From Chryseobacterium gallinarum (GTDB lineage Bacteria > Bacteroidota > Bacteroidia > Flavobacteriales > Weeksellaceae), in the NCBI RefSeq assembly GCF_001021975.1, contig NZ_CP009928.1, positions 3,848,001 through 3,912,000 on the forward strand: DNA of 64,000 nucleotides. The letters are read 5' to 3'. The position numbers and the translations under genes are program-made. The number at the start of each line of letters is the position of its first letter. Within the stretch, counting starts at the first letter, position 1. The notes below the pieces were generated by a model. The model was not told the DNA's origin. It worked only from the letters and a program-made list of their open reading frames with translations, and made no database searches. Positions 1-7,755 of this stretch are shown piece by piece.

Positions 1-1167
1 CCGGATCCACCTCATGCAACAGTCACATGGTTACGGCCGGAGCTTGTGTGTGAGGTGAGTTTTACGGAACTGACAAATGATGGAGTTATGCGACATCCAT
101 CTTTTGACGGTATGAGGGATGATAAAAGTGCAAAGAAAGTTGTGATGGAAGAAGAAACAGCCACTGAAGAAGCGGTTAAGGAGAATGATGGGCAATCTAT
201 TATTTTGCCACGTGAAAAAACAGGCCGGAAAACACTTCTTAATCCCAAGGATAAAAGCCAGGTCCGGAAGATAAACCGTCATGAGCTGAAATTCACAAAT
301 CTTGATAAGGTTTTCTGGCCTAAAGAAGGGATCACTAAAAGAGATCTGATCAATTATTATTACCAGGCAGCCCCTTTTATTTTGCCCTATCTGAAAGAAC
401 GGCCCCAAAGCATGAACCGGTTTCCTAATGGGATTGAAGGGGAAGGCTTTTATTTTAAAAATGTTACCGACACAGCTCCCGACTGGGCTTCTACCTATCT
501 GTATCATAGTGATACCGACAATAAAGACCGGCATTACCTTGTAGGAAAGGATGAAGCAACTTTGCTGTATATGGCTAATCTGGGCTGTATAGAAATGAAT
601 CCATGGAATAGTACTATTAAGAAACCAGATTATCCGACATTCTGTATTATAGACCTGGACCCCGATAAAAATTCATTTGATCAGGTTATTGAAGCTGCTC
701 AGGTGACCAAGAATATCCTTGATGATATGGGCGTGCCGAGCTATTGTAAAACAAGCGGTTCTACAGGCCTGCATATCTATATTCCCCTGGCTAATAAATA
801 TACTTATGAACAATCCAAGGAGTTTGCAAGAGTAATTGTAACACTTGTACATAATGAGCTCCCCAAATATACCAGCATCGAACGGACCATTAAGGACCGG
901 AAGGGAAAAATGTATCTGGATTTTTTACAGAACCGGCCTCATGCGACTATTGCAGCAGCCTATTCCGTACGTCCAAAGCCTGGGGCCACCGTATCAATGC
1001 CATTGCATTGGGATGAGGTAAAATCTGGATTAAAAATCAGTGATTTTCATATCCTGAATGCTATGGAGCGGATGAATAGTGAAGGAGATATTTTTAAACC
1101 CGTTCTCGGTAAAGGAATAGATCTCAAAAAAGTAATTCAAAAATTTGCTCAGGAGCCTGGGGAGTAA
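1..1167 (+). CDS. ligD: DNA ligase D, 3' part (end of ligase OB fold plus polymerase domain); 5' end outside window
   Basis: Bacterial NHEJ ligase that fills and seals double-strand breaks together with Ku. The reading frame is open from base 1. The first ~35 residues (WLRPELVCEVSF, then MRHPSF) match the end of the ATP-dependent ligase OB domain. After a Lys/Glu-rich linker comes the archaeo-eukaryotic primase-type polymerase domain, from about in-window residue 92 to the stop. The polymerase metal-binding acidic residues are visible as IDLDPD (D218, D220) and YLDF (D307), with the SGSTGLHIY and SVRPKPGATVSMPLHW blocks. The order ligase then polymerase fits the PE-Lig-Pol arrangement, but the phosphoesterase domain and any ku gene lie upstream and cannot be seen. 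A GTG at 46 is an internal valine, not a start. Confidence 0.95.
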   Translation, partial: PDPPHATVTWLRPELVCEVSFTELTNDGVMRHPSFDGMRDDKSAKKVVMEEETATEEAVKENDGQSIILPREKTGRKTLLNPKDKSQVRKINRHELKFTNLDKVFWPKEGITKRDLINYYYQAAPFILPYLKERPQSMNRFPNGIEGEGFYFKNVTDTAPDWASTYLYHSDTDNKDRHYLVGKDEATLLYMANLGCIEMNPWNSTIKKPDYPTFCIIDLDPDKNSFDQVIEAAQVTKNILDDMGVPSYCKTSGSTGLHIYIPLANKYTYEQSKEFARVIVTLVHNELPKYTSIERTIKDRKGKMYLDFLQNRPHATIAAAYSVRPKPGATVSMPLHWDEVKSGLKISDFHILNAMERMNSEGDIFKPVLGKGIDLKKVIQKFAQEPGE

Positions 1168-1209
1168 GAAATTAAAATAGTTATTAAAAGAACCTTAAAT
1201 ACTTTTGTT

Positions 1210-1395
1210 ATGAATGTGAAACGAATATTTGGTACAGTTTTGACCATTTTGGGAATCGGTGGTCTGTTATATGTTGGCAATGGCCTGATTAATAAAGGAG
1301 TCGCTAATACAACTCTTATTGTAGTGGGGGTTATTGGTTTGCTTTTCTTTTTCGCAGGAATAAGTTTAGTCAAGAATACCAGGGACGAGAGCTGA
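1210..1395 (+). CDS. Small two-TM membrane protein, unknown function
   Basis: A 61-residue protein of two hydrophobic helices (about residues 6-24 and 34-52) joined by a short GNGLINKG turn, with a charged tail (KNTRDES). I do not recognise a named family. It begins 42 bp after the ligD stop on the same strand, so it is probably in the ligD transcript. A TACTTTTG box at 1200-1207 sits only two bases before the ATG and is too close to serve as a normal promoter for it. Function cannot be inferred. Confidence 0.7.
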   Translation: MNVKRIFGTVLTILGIGGLLYVGNGLINKGVANTTLIVVGVIGLLFFFAGISLVKNTRDES

Positions 1396-1557
1396 AATCT
1401 GCTTTAAGTTCATCAGATGGAGATTATGCAGGATACAAGAATATATCTTGGGTCCCAATCATAAATTGTATTCTTTTAAACTTTTATGATTCAATCATAA
1501 ATCAAAACAGAATCTGCATAAACAGCCATCAAATACAGTATTCTGGCTACACAAAAT

Positions 1558-1581
1558 AAGCACCTCTGAAAAGAGATGCTT
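1558..1581 (-). terminator. Hairpin after the DUF2383 gene
   Basis: An inverted repeat AAGCACCTCT / AGAGATGCTT with a GAAA loop (one mismatch) lies 27 bp past the stop of the minus-strand gene at 1609-2067. On the minus strand it is followed by ATTTTG, a modest T-rich tail. It is a probable intrinsic terminator. Confidence 0.6.
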
Positions 1582-1608
1582 ACTTATTAAAATTATAGGC
1601 TGAAAGAA

Positions 1609-2067
1609 TTATTCTTTTTTATATTCTTCAATTTTTTTGAATTGACGATAAGAATCTTTCAGGTTTCGTAATTGTTCACCAACAATTTTTGTGCTCTTTT
1701 CGCAAAGTTCTCCGGTATCCAGGGCATTTTGATAAGCTTCTATAGCAGCTTTTTCACCAAATACCACATTTTCTAATGTTGAGTTTTCCAGGTTACCTAC
1801 AGTAAATGAATTTTTAATGTCAATCCATGTTCTGTGGATTGCTCCTGCAATGGAAGGGGAATCCTGAGGAACGCCATTTTTTTCTGTAATAAGGTTGATC
1901 AGTTCGTTTTTCATGACTTTCGATTGGGAAATCATGCGGTCATATTCATCTTTTATATCAGGATACATTTCCCATACTTTTCCTTCAACTTTTTCAAATC
2001 CTTTTATCCTGTCATTGGTGATCTGAAGCAAATCATTCAGTACTGATATTGTTTGTTCATTATTCAT
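1609..2067 (-). CDS. PA2169/DUF2383 family four-helix-bundle protein
   Basis: A 152-residue, almost wholly helical protein. The N-terminal block (VLNDLLQITNDRIKGFEKV) and the later AIHRTWIDIKNSF and EKAAIEAYQNAL segments are typical of DUF2383 (PA2169 family), ferritin-like helical proteins often linked to general stress. Biochemical function is unknown. It is monocistronic: a TAATTTTG -7 box (minus strand, plus coordinates 2127-2134) lies about 60 bp upstream of the ATG and a hairpin follows the stop. The 5' leader would be about 50 nt. Confidence 0.85.
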   Translation of the reverse strand: MNNEQTISVLNDLLQITNDRIKGFEKVEGKVWEMYPDIKDEYDRMISQSKVMKNELINLITEKNGVPQDSPSIAGAIHRTWIDIKNSFTVGNLENSTLENVVFGEKAAIEAYQNALDTGELCEKSTKIVGEQLRNLKDSYRQFKKIEEYKKE

Positions 2068-2631
2068 AATATAATTTTTTTGTGATGGTTTAGTGTTTCT
2101 TACCAGTGTATATTACGTCTGTATTACAAAATTAGTGTTTACTGGTTAGTATTTTTATTATTTGAATCATATTGCAGCCAGATACTTTATTGAAGATAGA
2201 AAGAAGATTGAATATGTTCAGTTCAATTTATTGAAAGAAAAACAGTTAAAAACCAACAAGAAAGCTCTATTTTACATAATAAAAAAATACAAATTGCACT
2301 TTCATATAATGGTGATAAAAAAATATTTATATAACTTGTAACGATAATAATCACAATTAGTTAATAGTTAAAATTTACCAATATATTCTTATAATAAACT
2401 TGCGTTTAGGACCGGTATTTCTCAAGGTTGGCGAGCAAGTCATATCTGATATTGTTTTACGTGGTATTAGAACAACTATTTCCAGTACGCATTACACAAT
2501 TTCGAAAGTTCATAATGTTAATCAATAATAATTAGTAAAATAACAAATGAAACCTTGTATTAAAAACAAATTAATAACATATAGTATTTATATTTTTGTT
2601 AGATTTAAACAATGTTTTAAATCACTACATT
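2068..2631. other. 564-bp AT-rich intergenic region
   Basis: No open frame with coding character. It holds the minus-strand -7 box of the DUF2383 gene (2127-2134) and a TATTTTTG box at 2591-2598 that fits the promoter of the plus-strand T9SS gene. A less AT-rich patch around 2404-2480 has no recognisable translation. I see no RNA gene. Confidence 0.6.
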
Positions 2632-4569
2632 ATGAAAATAAATTTATTTGAACGTTCCTTACTGATAAAGATAAAAATACTGAGTGTATTCTTATTTTTA
2701 ACAAACTCGATGTTTTTTGCACAAACTAGAATTTATGCAAGCGCCCAAAATTTCCAAATCAATGGAGTATGTGCGGCTTGTAACGTCTTGAATCCCGAAA
2801 ATGCTGTTGGCTCTAATGAAGCTGATTTTTCCTCTCTTCAGGTTCCGTTAGGATTATTTGCTAGAATAGAGCAATCTGTAATATTTCCAAATTCAAAAGC
2901 TGATTATTCCAAGGTCGCCATTGGTATTGGCACTGGAGGAGTAGCACTATCAGCCAATGTATTGGGCTCAATTTCTATAGAAACTTTTAATGGAAATACC
3001 ACTAACGATGATTACAGAATGTTAAACAATAGCTTGATTAAATTAGGGGCAAACCCAACAGAAGGAACGATTGAGCTAACAAACTCTAAGCCATATGATC
3101 GTATTAAAATAACTCTTCATGGAGGGCTTCTTGCATTAAATGATCAGCTAAGAATATACTATGCATATCAAGTGCAGGATTCCAAAGCATATGCGAATTT
3201 TCAGACCTCAACTAAATTTGATCCTGTTACAGGCAATGGAGTAGTTAATCCCAATTTTGCAGTAGGAAACGACGAAGTCAACTGTTCCGTATTGAGAATT
3301 GGGAGAGGGCAACTGGGAACTGTCGAACAAACATTAAGTTTCTTATTTCCTGTTAATAATTTTTTAACAAAAGTTGTTATTGGCATTGGCACAGATCAGC
3401 CCGTTCTTACCCCTGAACTCTTAAAAAAAATAAGCATCGAAACAATGAAAGGCGAAGTTTCCAATGTGGACAAAAAATACGTTTCGCAGAATATGCTTTC
3501 CATAGGTTTGAATCCTAATGAAGGAATAATAGAATTCACACCTACCAAATCATTTGACAAAGTCAAAATCAGTATGGAATCACTGAATGATATCGATCAG
3601 GAACTTAAAGTTTTCTATATCTATCATACCTCCCCAAGTTTATTTAGTTGTGATCCTCCGCCGTTTAATCCAATCCATCATTATCCATTTAATAATAATA
3701 TTGAAGACGCAATAGGAGGACTACACCTTATCCCTACTGACAATTCATTTATTATACTTGAGCCTGATGCTATATGCGATAAGGCCCTCCGTACAGTTTT
3801 GCATAATCGGGGCACTTATAATACAGCATCGAATGAAAATTTTATAAATCATTCCAAAACAATTTCATTTTGGGCACGACTTCCCATTCTACCTCTTTCA
3901 ATAGAAGCCTATGGAATTTTAATAGCTAATGAAGAGGGTACTTTTTCAGTATTTGCAGCTGATGGTAGAATTACTGAAGAATTCCAAACTGGTCAAAATA
4001 ATCATTTTACAATAACTTACTCAGAAGATCGCCCTAATAACGAAGCAAAACTATGCTTGTATAAAAATGGTTACGCTAAACTTAATGAAGCATCATGTAT
4101 AACAACAGACATTTTAGAAATTCATAACCCTAATTACAATATAACTGGAAATTTATCAATTACACTACCTCCTGCAAGCCCAGACTTTAGTATGGATGAA
4201 CTTCTTATATATGACCGTGCTCTTTCGGCGACGGAAGCAGAGCAATTATTTCTATCCTATAATAAACCACAGATTCCTAGAAAATATTACCCGATCTCAG
4301 GCGTTAATAATAATAACACAGATTTAGTAGAAGAAAAATTAAAACTTTCCCCGAACCCAACTTCAGGACTCATCACACTTGCCGGAAATATTGAATTTAA
4401 TGATTCGGAAATTTCTGTTATTGATACTTTTGGGAAAGAAGTATACCATTCAAAATTCCGATACAAAACATTTGAATTACCCGCTACATTATCAGGGGGA
4501 GTTTATATCCTTAATGTGAAAACAAAGGGAAGAAAAAACTATTCTCAAAAAATCATTCTTCGAAGATAA
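2632..4569 (+). CDS. Secreted LamG-like protein with duplicated N-terminal module and T9SS type A sorting domain
   Basis: A 645-residue secreted protein. Residues 1-30 form a signal peptide (hydrophobic ILSVFLFLTNSMFFA). Residues ~33-180 and ~186-332 are two copies of one module: compare AVGSNE/AVGNDE, IGIGTGG/IGIGTDQ, SIETFNG/SIETMKG and NPTEGTIE/NPNEGIIE. Residues ~350-545 resemble a LamG/concanavalin-like lectin fold (TISFWAR, then MDELLIYDRALSATEAEQLF). The last ~75 residues are a Por secretion-system C-terminal domain (LSPNPTSG, GVYILNVKT, KIILRR), which directs export through the type IX system and attachment to the cell surface. A TTG start at 2596 is possible but would overlap the TATTTTTG promoter box, so the ATG at 2632 is preferred. 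Ligand unknown; an adhesin or glycan-binding role is inference. Confidence 0.88.
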   Translation: MKINLFERSLLIKIKILSVFLFLTNSMFFAQTRIYASAQNFQINGVCAACNVLNPENAVGSNEADFSSLQVPLGLFARIEQSVIFPNSKADYSKVAIGIGTGGVALSANVLGSISIETFNGNTTNDDYRMLNNSLIKLGANPTEGTIELTNSKPYDRIKITLHGGLLALNDQLRIYYAYQVQDSKAYANFQTSTKFDPVTGNGVVNPNFAVGNDEVNCSVLRIGRGQLGTVEQTLSFLFPVNNFLTKVVIGIGTDQPVLTPELLKKISIETMKGEVSNVDKKYVSQNMLSIGLNPNEGIIEFTPTKSFDKVKISMESLNDIDQELKVFYIYHTSPSLFSCDPPPFNPIHHYPFNNNIEDAIGGLHLIPTDNSFIILEPDAICDKALRTVLHNRGTYNTASNENFINHSKTISFWARLPILPLSIEAYGILIANEEGTFSVFAADGRITEEFQTGQNNHFTITYSEDRPNNEAKLCLYKNGYAKLNEASCITTDILEIHNPNYNITGNLSITLPPASPDFSMDELLIYDRALSATEAEQLFLSYNKPQIPRKYYPISGVNNNNTDLVEEKLKLSPNPTSGLITLAGNIEFNDSEISVIDTFGKEVYHSKFRYKTFELPATLSGGVYILNVKTKGRKNYSQKIILRR

Positions 4570-4596
4570 AATAATATCAATTAATACTACAAACAA

Positions 4597-4626
4597 AATC
4601 TGTCTCATAGCTGAGATAGATTTTTT
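4597..4626 (+). terminator. Rho-independent terminator of the T9SS protein gene
   Basis: Stem AATCTGTCTC / GAGATAGATT (one G-T pair), 6-nt loop, then TTTTTT at 4621-4626, starting 28 bp after the stop codon. Confidence 0.85.
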
Positions 4627-4792
4627 GTAATATATCAATACTATATTAATTTTTTCAACTCCTTCTTTATTTAACTCATTATCTCGACCAGAGTCACAGC
4701 ATGAGTAAAGGAGAGTAGCGGTAAAAGCTGTTAAAAAACTAATTTTGTCTTCATTGATCAGATTTTTAAAATTCCTTCCAAAAAAGAAGAAA

Positions 4793-4807
4793 GAGCTTTA
4801 ATAGCTC
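4793..4807 (-). terminator. Probable terminator of tRNA-Arg
   Basis: GAGCT-TTAAT-AGCTC hairpin. Read on the minus strand it is followed by a T-rich run (TTTCTTCTTTTTT), and it lies 65 bp downstream of the tRNA 3' end. Confidence 0.55.
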
Positions 4808-4871
4808 CTTTTGTTATTGTTGTAATTTTCGGGGGTATTCCTTCAAAATCCGCTTAAATAAAGGCGATATG

Positions 4872-4943
4872 TAGCCCCACCAGGAATCGAACCTGGATCT
4901 AAAGTTTAGGAAACTTTTGTTCTATCCATTGAACTATGAGGCC
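4872..4943 (-). tRNA. tRNA-Arg (anticodon CCT)
   Basis: On the minus strand the 72-nt sequence folds as a complete cloverleaf: acceptor GGCCTCA/TGGGGCT (one G-U), D stem GTTC/GAAC, anticodon stem AAAGT/ACTTT with loop TTCCTAA, T stem CCAGG/CCTGG with loop TTCGATT, and discriminator A. The anticodon is CCT, which reads AGG. The CCA end is not encoded. The gene stands alone. Confidence 0.95.
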
Positions 4944-5039
4944 TTTGGAGGCATCAAAAATACAAATTCTTTTAAAATAATCAGCATTTTTTTCAGTCAA
5001 TAGGAGTTATCAGACCTTTAAAAGATAAAGTAAAGTAGT

Positions 5040-5354
5040 GGATCATGCACAAAAGTTGTGGTCTTATAATATTTAGATCTATTTAATTTTTAAAATTCAC
5101 GTATTTCTTTTTGATTACTCTTATTTAAGTAAGCTAAGAAATGAATCGATTTTTAATCGCTTCTGATGAAGCGAAGACTTTGCATGCGCTTAGTCAGCAG
5201 CTAGGCTGCCTTATTTGCCTACTTGAAATAGAACATTATTTTTTTTAAACTTTGCGTGAAAAACGATCTCAATAATTTTGACGCTAATCAATAATGAACA
5301 GAATTTTTTATATTCAGACCCAATTTATTATGCCTCCAACTTTTGCACTGATCC
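5040..5354. mobile_element. Candidate MITE or decayed IS remnant bounded by imperfect inverted repeats
   Basis: The left end GGATCATGCACAAAAGTTG (5040-5058) and the reverse complement of the right end (GGATCAGTGCAAAAGTTGG) match over about 19 bp with a small gap, and similarity continues inward (TCTTATAAT versus GCATAATAAAT). The 315-bp interior has no transposase frame. No target-site duplication is obvious at the edges. The end-to-end symmetry is what a non-autonomous element would leave; identity is inferred. Confidence 0.4.
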
Positions 5355-5361
5355 AAAAAGA

Positions 5362-5382
5362 ATCCGCTCTTTAGGAGCGGAT
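5362..5382 (-). terminator. Strong hairpin with minus-strand T-tract
   Basis: Perfect 8-bp stem ATCCGCTC/GAGCGGAT, loop TTTAG. On the minus strand it is followed by TCTTTTTGG, suggesting intrinsic termination of leftward transcription coming from the pncA side. Confidence 0.6.
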
Positions 5383-5426
5383 CCAGTAGATAAACATCTC
5401 ATTTTTTTTAATTAGACAACAATAAA

Positions 5427-5451
5427 AAGCACAGCCGACAATGCTGTGCTT
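5427..5451. terminator. Bidirectional hairpin terminator
   Basis: Perfect 9-bp stem AAGCACAGC/GCTGTGCTT with a 7-nt loop. The minus strand continues TTTATTG and the plus strand continues AAATTTTTATTT, so it can stop transcription in either direction. Confidence 0.65.
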
Positions 5452-5585
5452 AAATTTTTATTTCAAATTTAATTGCAGTTTTACGATTGAAAAAAGCAAA
5501 AAATGTTTCCACTTCAATTGTATTACATAGTAAATGTACTAATATTTTTAATATGAAGTATGAATTAAATGTTAAAATTCACAAG

Positions 5586-5609
5586 TTATCCACATTTTAT
5601 TGTGGATAA
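5586..5609. promoter_or_regulatory. Inverted pair of perfect DnaA boxes
   Basis: TTATCCACA (5586-5594), six bases, then TGTGGATAA (5601-5609). Both halves match the classical DnaA box consensus exactly and together form a perfect palindrome apart from the 6-bp centre. The site lies at the edge of a ~130-bp AT-rich segment, in a non-coding stretch with hairpins on both sides. It may be part of a replication origin, a DnaA-titration site or a DnaA-controlled regulatory site. Confidence 0.55.
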
Positions 5610-5672
5610 GTCTGAAACTGCTGTTTATCACGGCATTCAAAATGCCGGATGTTGGTTAAAACAAAGAGTTTA

Positions 5673-6278
5673 TTATCCAAGGATAGTTACTCCCTTTTCG
5701 ATCATTTCATAGATGGCATCTCTGCCATTGTCCGGTTTTACATTCACCGCGCGGGTTCCGTTAAAATGAAGGCAAGTTACATAACCGTTTGCTACGGCAT
5801 CCAGGCAGGTAAATTTAACACAATAATCCATTGCCAATCCTACAATTTCCAACAATTGGATATCATGATATTTCAAGAAATCATCCAATCCTGTTTTCAT
5901 AAAGTGGTTGTTATCCTGAAAGCCGCTATAGCTGTCGATTTCGATATTCTTACCTTTTTGTATAATATGGGTCACTTTATCACGGTTAAGGTCTTTGTGG
6001 AATTCTGCACCAAAAGTTCCCTGAATACAATGATCCGGCCACATAAACTGCGGAATACCATTGAGGATGATACTTTCCCCCACATTCCTGCCATTACTGC
6101 TTGCAAAGCTCTTATGTCCCGCGGGGTGCCAGTCCTGAGTCAGAACGATCTGGTCATATTCATTTTCTTCCATCAGGAGATTAATGTAAGGGATGATTTC
6201 ATTGGCTCCCGGTACGGCAAGTGCCCCTCCTTCACAAAAATCGTTCTGTACATCGACTATTATTAACGCTTTTTTCAT
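5673..6278 (-). CDS. pncA: Nicotinamidase (isochorismatase family)
   Basis: Converts nicotinamide to nicotinate in the NAD salvage pathway. It is 201 residues, the usual size. The catalytic triad can be read as D9 (IIVDVQNDF), K107 (QKGKN) and C152 (MDYCVKFT). The metal site is D49/H51/H55 (TQDWHPAGH). The upstream TTG-initiated extension of 15 residues is rejected because MKKALIIVDVQNDF is the normal family start. The gene is divergent from the bacillithiol-type operon at 6390 and shares a ~110-bp intergenic region with it. Confidence 0.95.
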   Translation of the reverse strand: MKKALIIVDVQNDFCEGGALAVPGANEIIPYINLLMEENEYDQIVLTQDWHPAGHKSFASSNGRNVGESIILNGIPQFMWPDHCIQGTFGAEFHKDLNRDKVTHIIQKGKNIEIDSYSGFQDNNHFMKTGLDDFLKYHDIQLLEIVGLAMDYCVKFTCLDAVANGYVTCLHFNGTRAVNVKPDNGRDAIYEMIEKGVTILG

Positions 6279-6389
6279 ATTTAGATTTCTCGAATTTTTG
6301 ATAAATTTACAAAACAAATACACAAAAATTTGTCCAAATCTTAATTTTCGGACAAATCGGCCATATTAAAAAAAATTAAAACCTGAACA

Positions 6390-6926
6390 ATGAGTAATTT
6401 AGAGAAAAAAAAATTTCCTATAGGTCCGTTTGAAGTACCGGAAAATATTTGCGATACCACTTTGGATGCCTATATTAAAGTGATAAAAGACTTTCCGGGT
6501 AAACTAAAGAATCTCATTGAAAACCTTACAGATGACCAGCTGGATACGCCTTACAGAGAAGGGGGATGGACTGTAAGACAAGTTATCAATCATATTGCAG
6601 ACAGCCATATGAATAGTTTTATCCGCTTTAAATTAGCCCTTACGGAAGACAATCCGACCATTAAGCCTTATGATGAAGCCAAATGGGCAGAGCTGCAGGA
6701 CAGCATTCATATGCCAATAAAGCCCGCCATGAGAATGATAAAAGGGACTCATCAAAGGTGGACAGTACTTCTTAAAAGTCTTACCAATAAGCAGTTTGAG
6801 CGTACTTTTCATCATCCCGAGCATAACAGGAATTATAATTTGAGGGATAATCTTGCCTTGTATGTATGGCATTGTAACCATCATTTTGCACATATTGAAA
6901 ATCTGAAGAAAGACAAAGGTTGGTAA
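6390..6926 (+). CDS. YfiT/BstA-like DinB-family putative metal-dependent bacillithiol transferase
   Basis: A 178-residue DinB/YfiT four-helix protein. The three metal-binding histidines of the family are visible: H68 in NHIADSH, and H161 and H165 in HCNHHFAH. The GGWTVRQVINHIADSH block is diagnostic. Relatives in Bacillus conjugate bacillithiol to electrophiles. It is the first gene of a four-gene set with overlapping stops and starts (DUF1569, YtxJ, Crp/Fnr). The co-location with a YtxJ-type bacilliredoxin supports a thiol-redox or detoxification role, but activity is inferred from family. Confidence 0.88.
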   Translation: MSNLEKKKFPIGPFEVPENICDTTLDAYIKVIKDFPGKLKNLIENLTDDQLDTPYREGGWTVRQVINHIADSHMNSFIRFKLALTEDNPTIKPYDEAKWAELQDSIHMPIKPAMRMIKGTHQRWTVLLKSLTNKQFERTFHHPEHNRNYNLRDNLALYVWHCNHHFAHIENLKKDKGW

Positions 6927-7381
6927 GGAAGAGATTAAGCAACGTTATCTACTTTGAGGAAATTAAAGACAGAATTTCCAGGTTGTCTCAGGATTCCAAA
7001 GCGAAATGGGGGCAAATGAATGTCTGCCAAATGCTGAAACATTGTGATCTGGTCCTTCAGATCGCATTGCAAAAAGTTGAATTACCCCGGATTAATCTTC
7101 TTTTTAGGATAATAGGGGCAACCACTAAGATAGAAATGTATGTTTTTAATAACGGAATTCCCAGAAACATGCCTACTTTTCAAAAACTAATTGTTAATTT
7201 TGAGTGTGATTTTGATGAATCAAAAACCAATCTGCTGAATACCCTGGAAGAATTCCGGAAAGCGTGTGAAGCTTCAAAACTGCCGGACCGTCACAGATTA
7301 TTCGGAAGTATGACTGAAAAAGACTGGGATTTTTTAGAATATAAACATCTTGATCATCATTTAAAACAATTTAGTGTATGA
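6920..7381 (+). CDS. DUF1569 family protein
   Basis: A 153-residue protein with the DUF1569 pattern (KWGQMNVCQMLKHCDLVLQIAL, then LFGSMTEKDWDFLEYKHLDHHLKQF). The family is distantly related to DinB-like helical bundles, and H46 plus the C-terminal HLDHH histidines could bind metal. No reaction is known. The only in-frame start near the family N-terminus is TTG at 6920, which overlaps the preceding stop by seven bases and implies translational coupling. The following ytxJ start overlaps its own stop (ATGA). Confidence 0.8.
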   Translation: MVRKRLSNVIYFEEIKDRISRLSQDSKAKWGQMNVCQMLKHCDLVLQIALQKVELPRINLLFRIIGATTKIEMYVFNNGIPRNMPTFQKLIVNFECDFDESKTNLLNTLEEFRKACEASKLPDRHRLFGSMTEKDWDFLEYKHLDHHLKQFSV

Positions 7382-7755
7382 GTTTTTTTGATAAAATATT
7401 CGGTGGAAAAAATGAATCCCCTGATCAAAAATCTTTCTGGAAAAAGATAGAATCTGAAGAAGATCTGGAAAAAGTCATTGAGCGTTCCTACCATCATAAA
7501 ATAGCAATATTTAAACATTCCACCAGCTGTTTTATCAGCAGGACAGTACTGAAAAATTTTGAACGGGAAGTAGAAAGCTCAAATCAGAAAGTAGAATTGT
7601 ATTATTTGGATTTATTGGCTTACAGGTCTATTTCCAATAAAATTTCTGCAGATCTGGACATCAGACATGAAAGTCCGCAATTGATCGTTATTGAAAACGG
7701 AAAGCCCGTGAACAGCGCCTCGCACCAGGATATTTCTTTAAGCCAGATTGTATAA
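7378..7755 (+). CDS. ytxJ: Bacillithiol system redox-active protein YtxJ (monothiol bacilliredoxin family)
   Basis: A 125-residue thioredoxin-fold protein of the YtxJ/BrxC family, which removes bacillithiol from mixed disulfides on proteins. The active-site region is FKHSTSCFISR with a single cysteine at C51; the second CXXC cysteine is replaced by serine, as in monothiol bacilliredoxins. The cis-proline region is SPQLIVI. Its ATG overlaps the preceding stop, and its stop shares a base with the next start (TAATG). The operon setting links it to the YfiT-like transferase. Confidence 0.9.
   Translation: MSFFDKIFGGKNESPDQKSFWKKIESEEDLEKVIERSYHHKIAIFKHSTSCFISRTVLKNFEREVESSNQKVELYYLDLLAYRSISNKISADLDIRHESPQLIVIENGKPVNSASHQDISLSQIV

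Larger units (their letters stand above)
4944..5672. other. Gene-free 729-bp stretch between tRNA-Arg and pncA
   Basis: No credible coding frame. It contains a 315-bp segment bounded by imperfect inverted repeats (5040-5354), two strong hairpins (5362-5382, 5427-5451), an AT-rich segment (5452-5585), an inverted pair of perfect DnaA boxes (5586-5609) and a short hairpin CGGCAT/ATGCCG around 5631-5647 just past the pncA stop. The long plus-strand frame starting at 5649 is antisense to pncA. Confidence 0.75.

Noticed and set aside
1200..1207. TACTTTTG as promoter of the 61-aa membrane protein
   Set aside because: It ends two bases before the start codon, so the transcript would start inside the gene.
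1484..1498. TATGATTCAATCATA palindrome as another Crp/Fnr site
   Set aside because: The spacing between half-sites is 5 rather than 6, and it lies between a gene end and a terminator with no promoter downstream.
2596..2631. TTG start of the T9SS protein gene
   Set aside because: It falls inside the TATTTTTG promoter box and adds residues before a normal signal peptide; ATG 2632 is better.
4872..4943. tRNA-Arg as the attachment site of an integrated element
   Set aside because: No integrase gene and no direct repeat of the tRNA 3' end were found nearby.
5649..6266. Long plus-strand frame (205 codons) opposite pncA
   Set aside because: It is antisense to a clear nicotinamidase, has no family features and lacks its own promoter or ribosome site.
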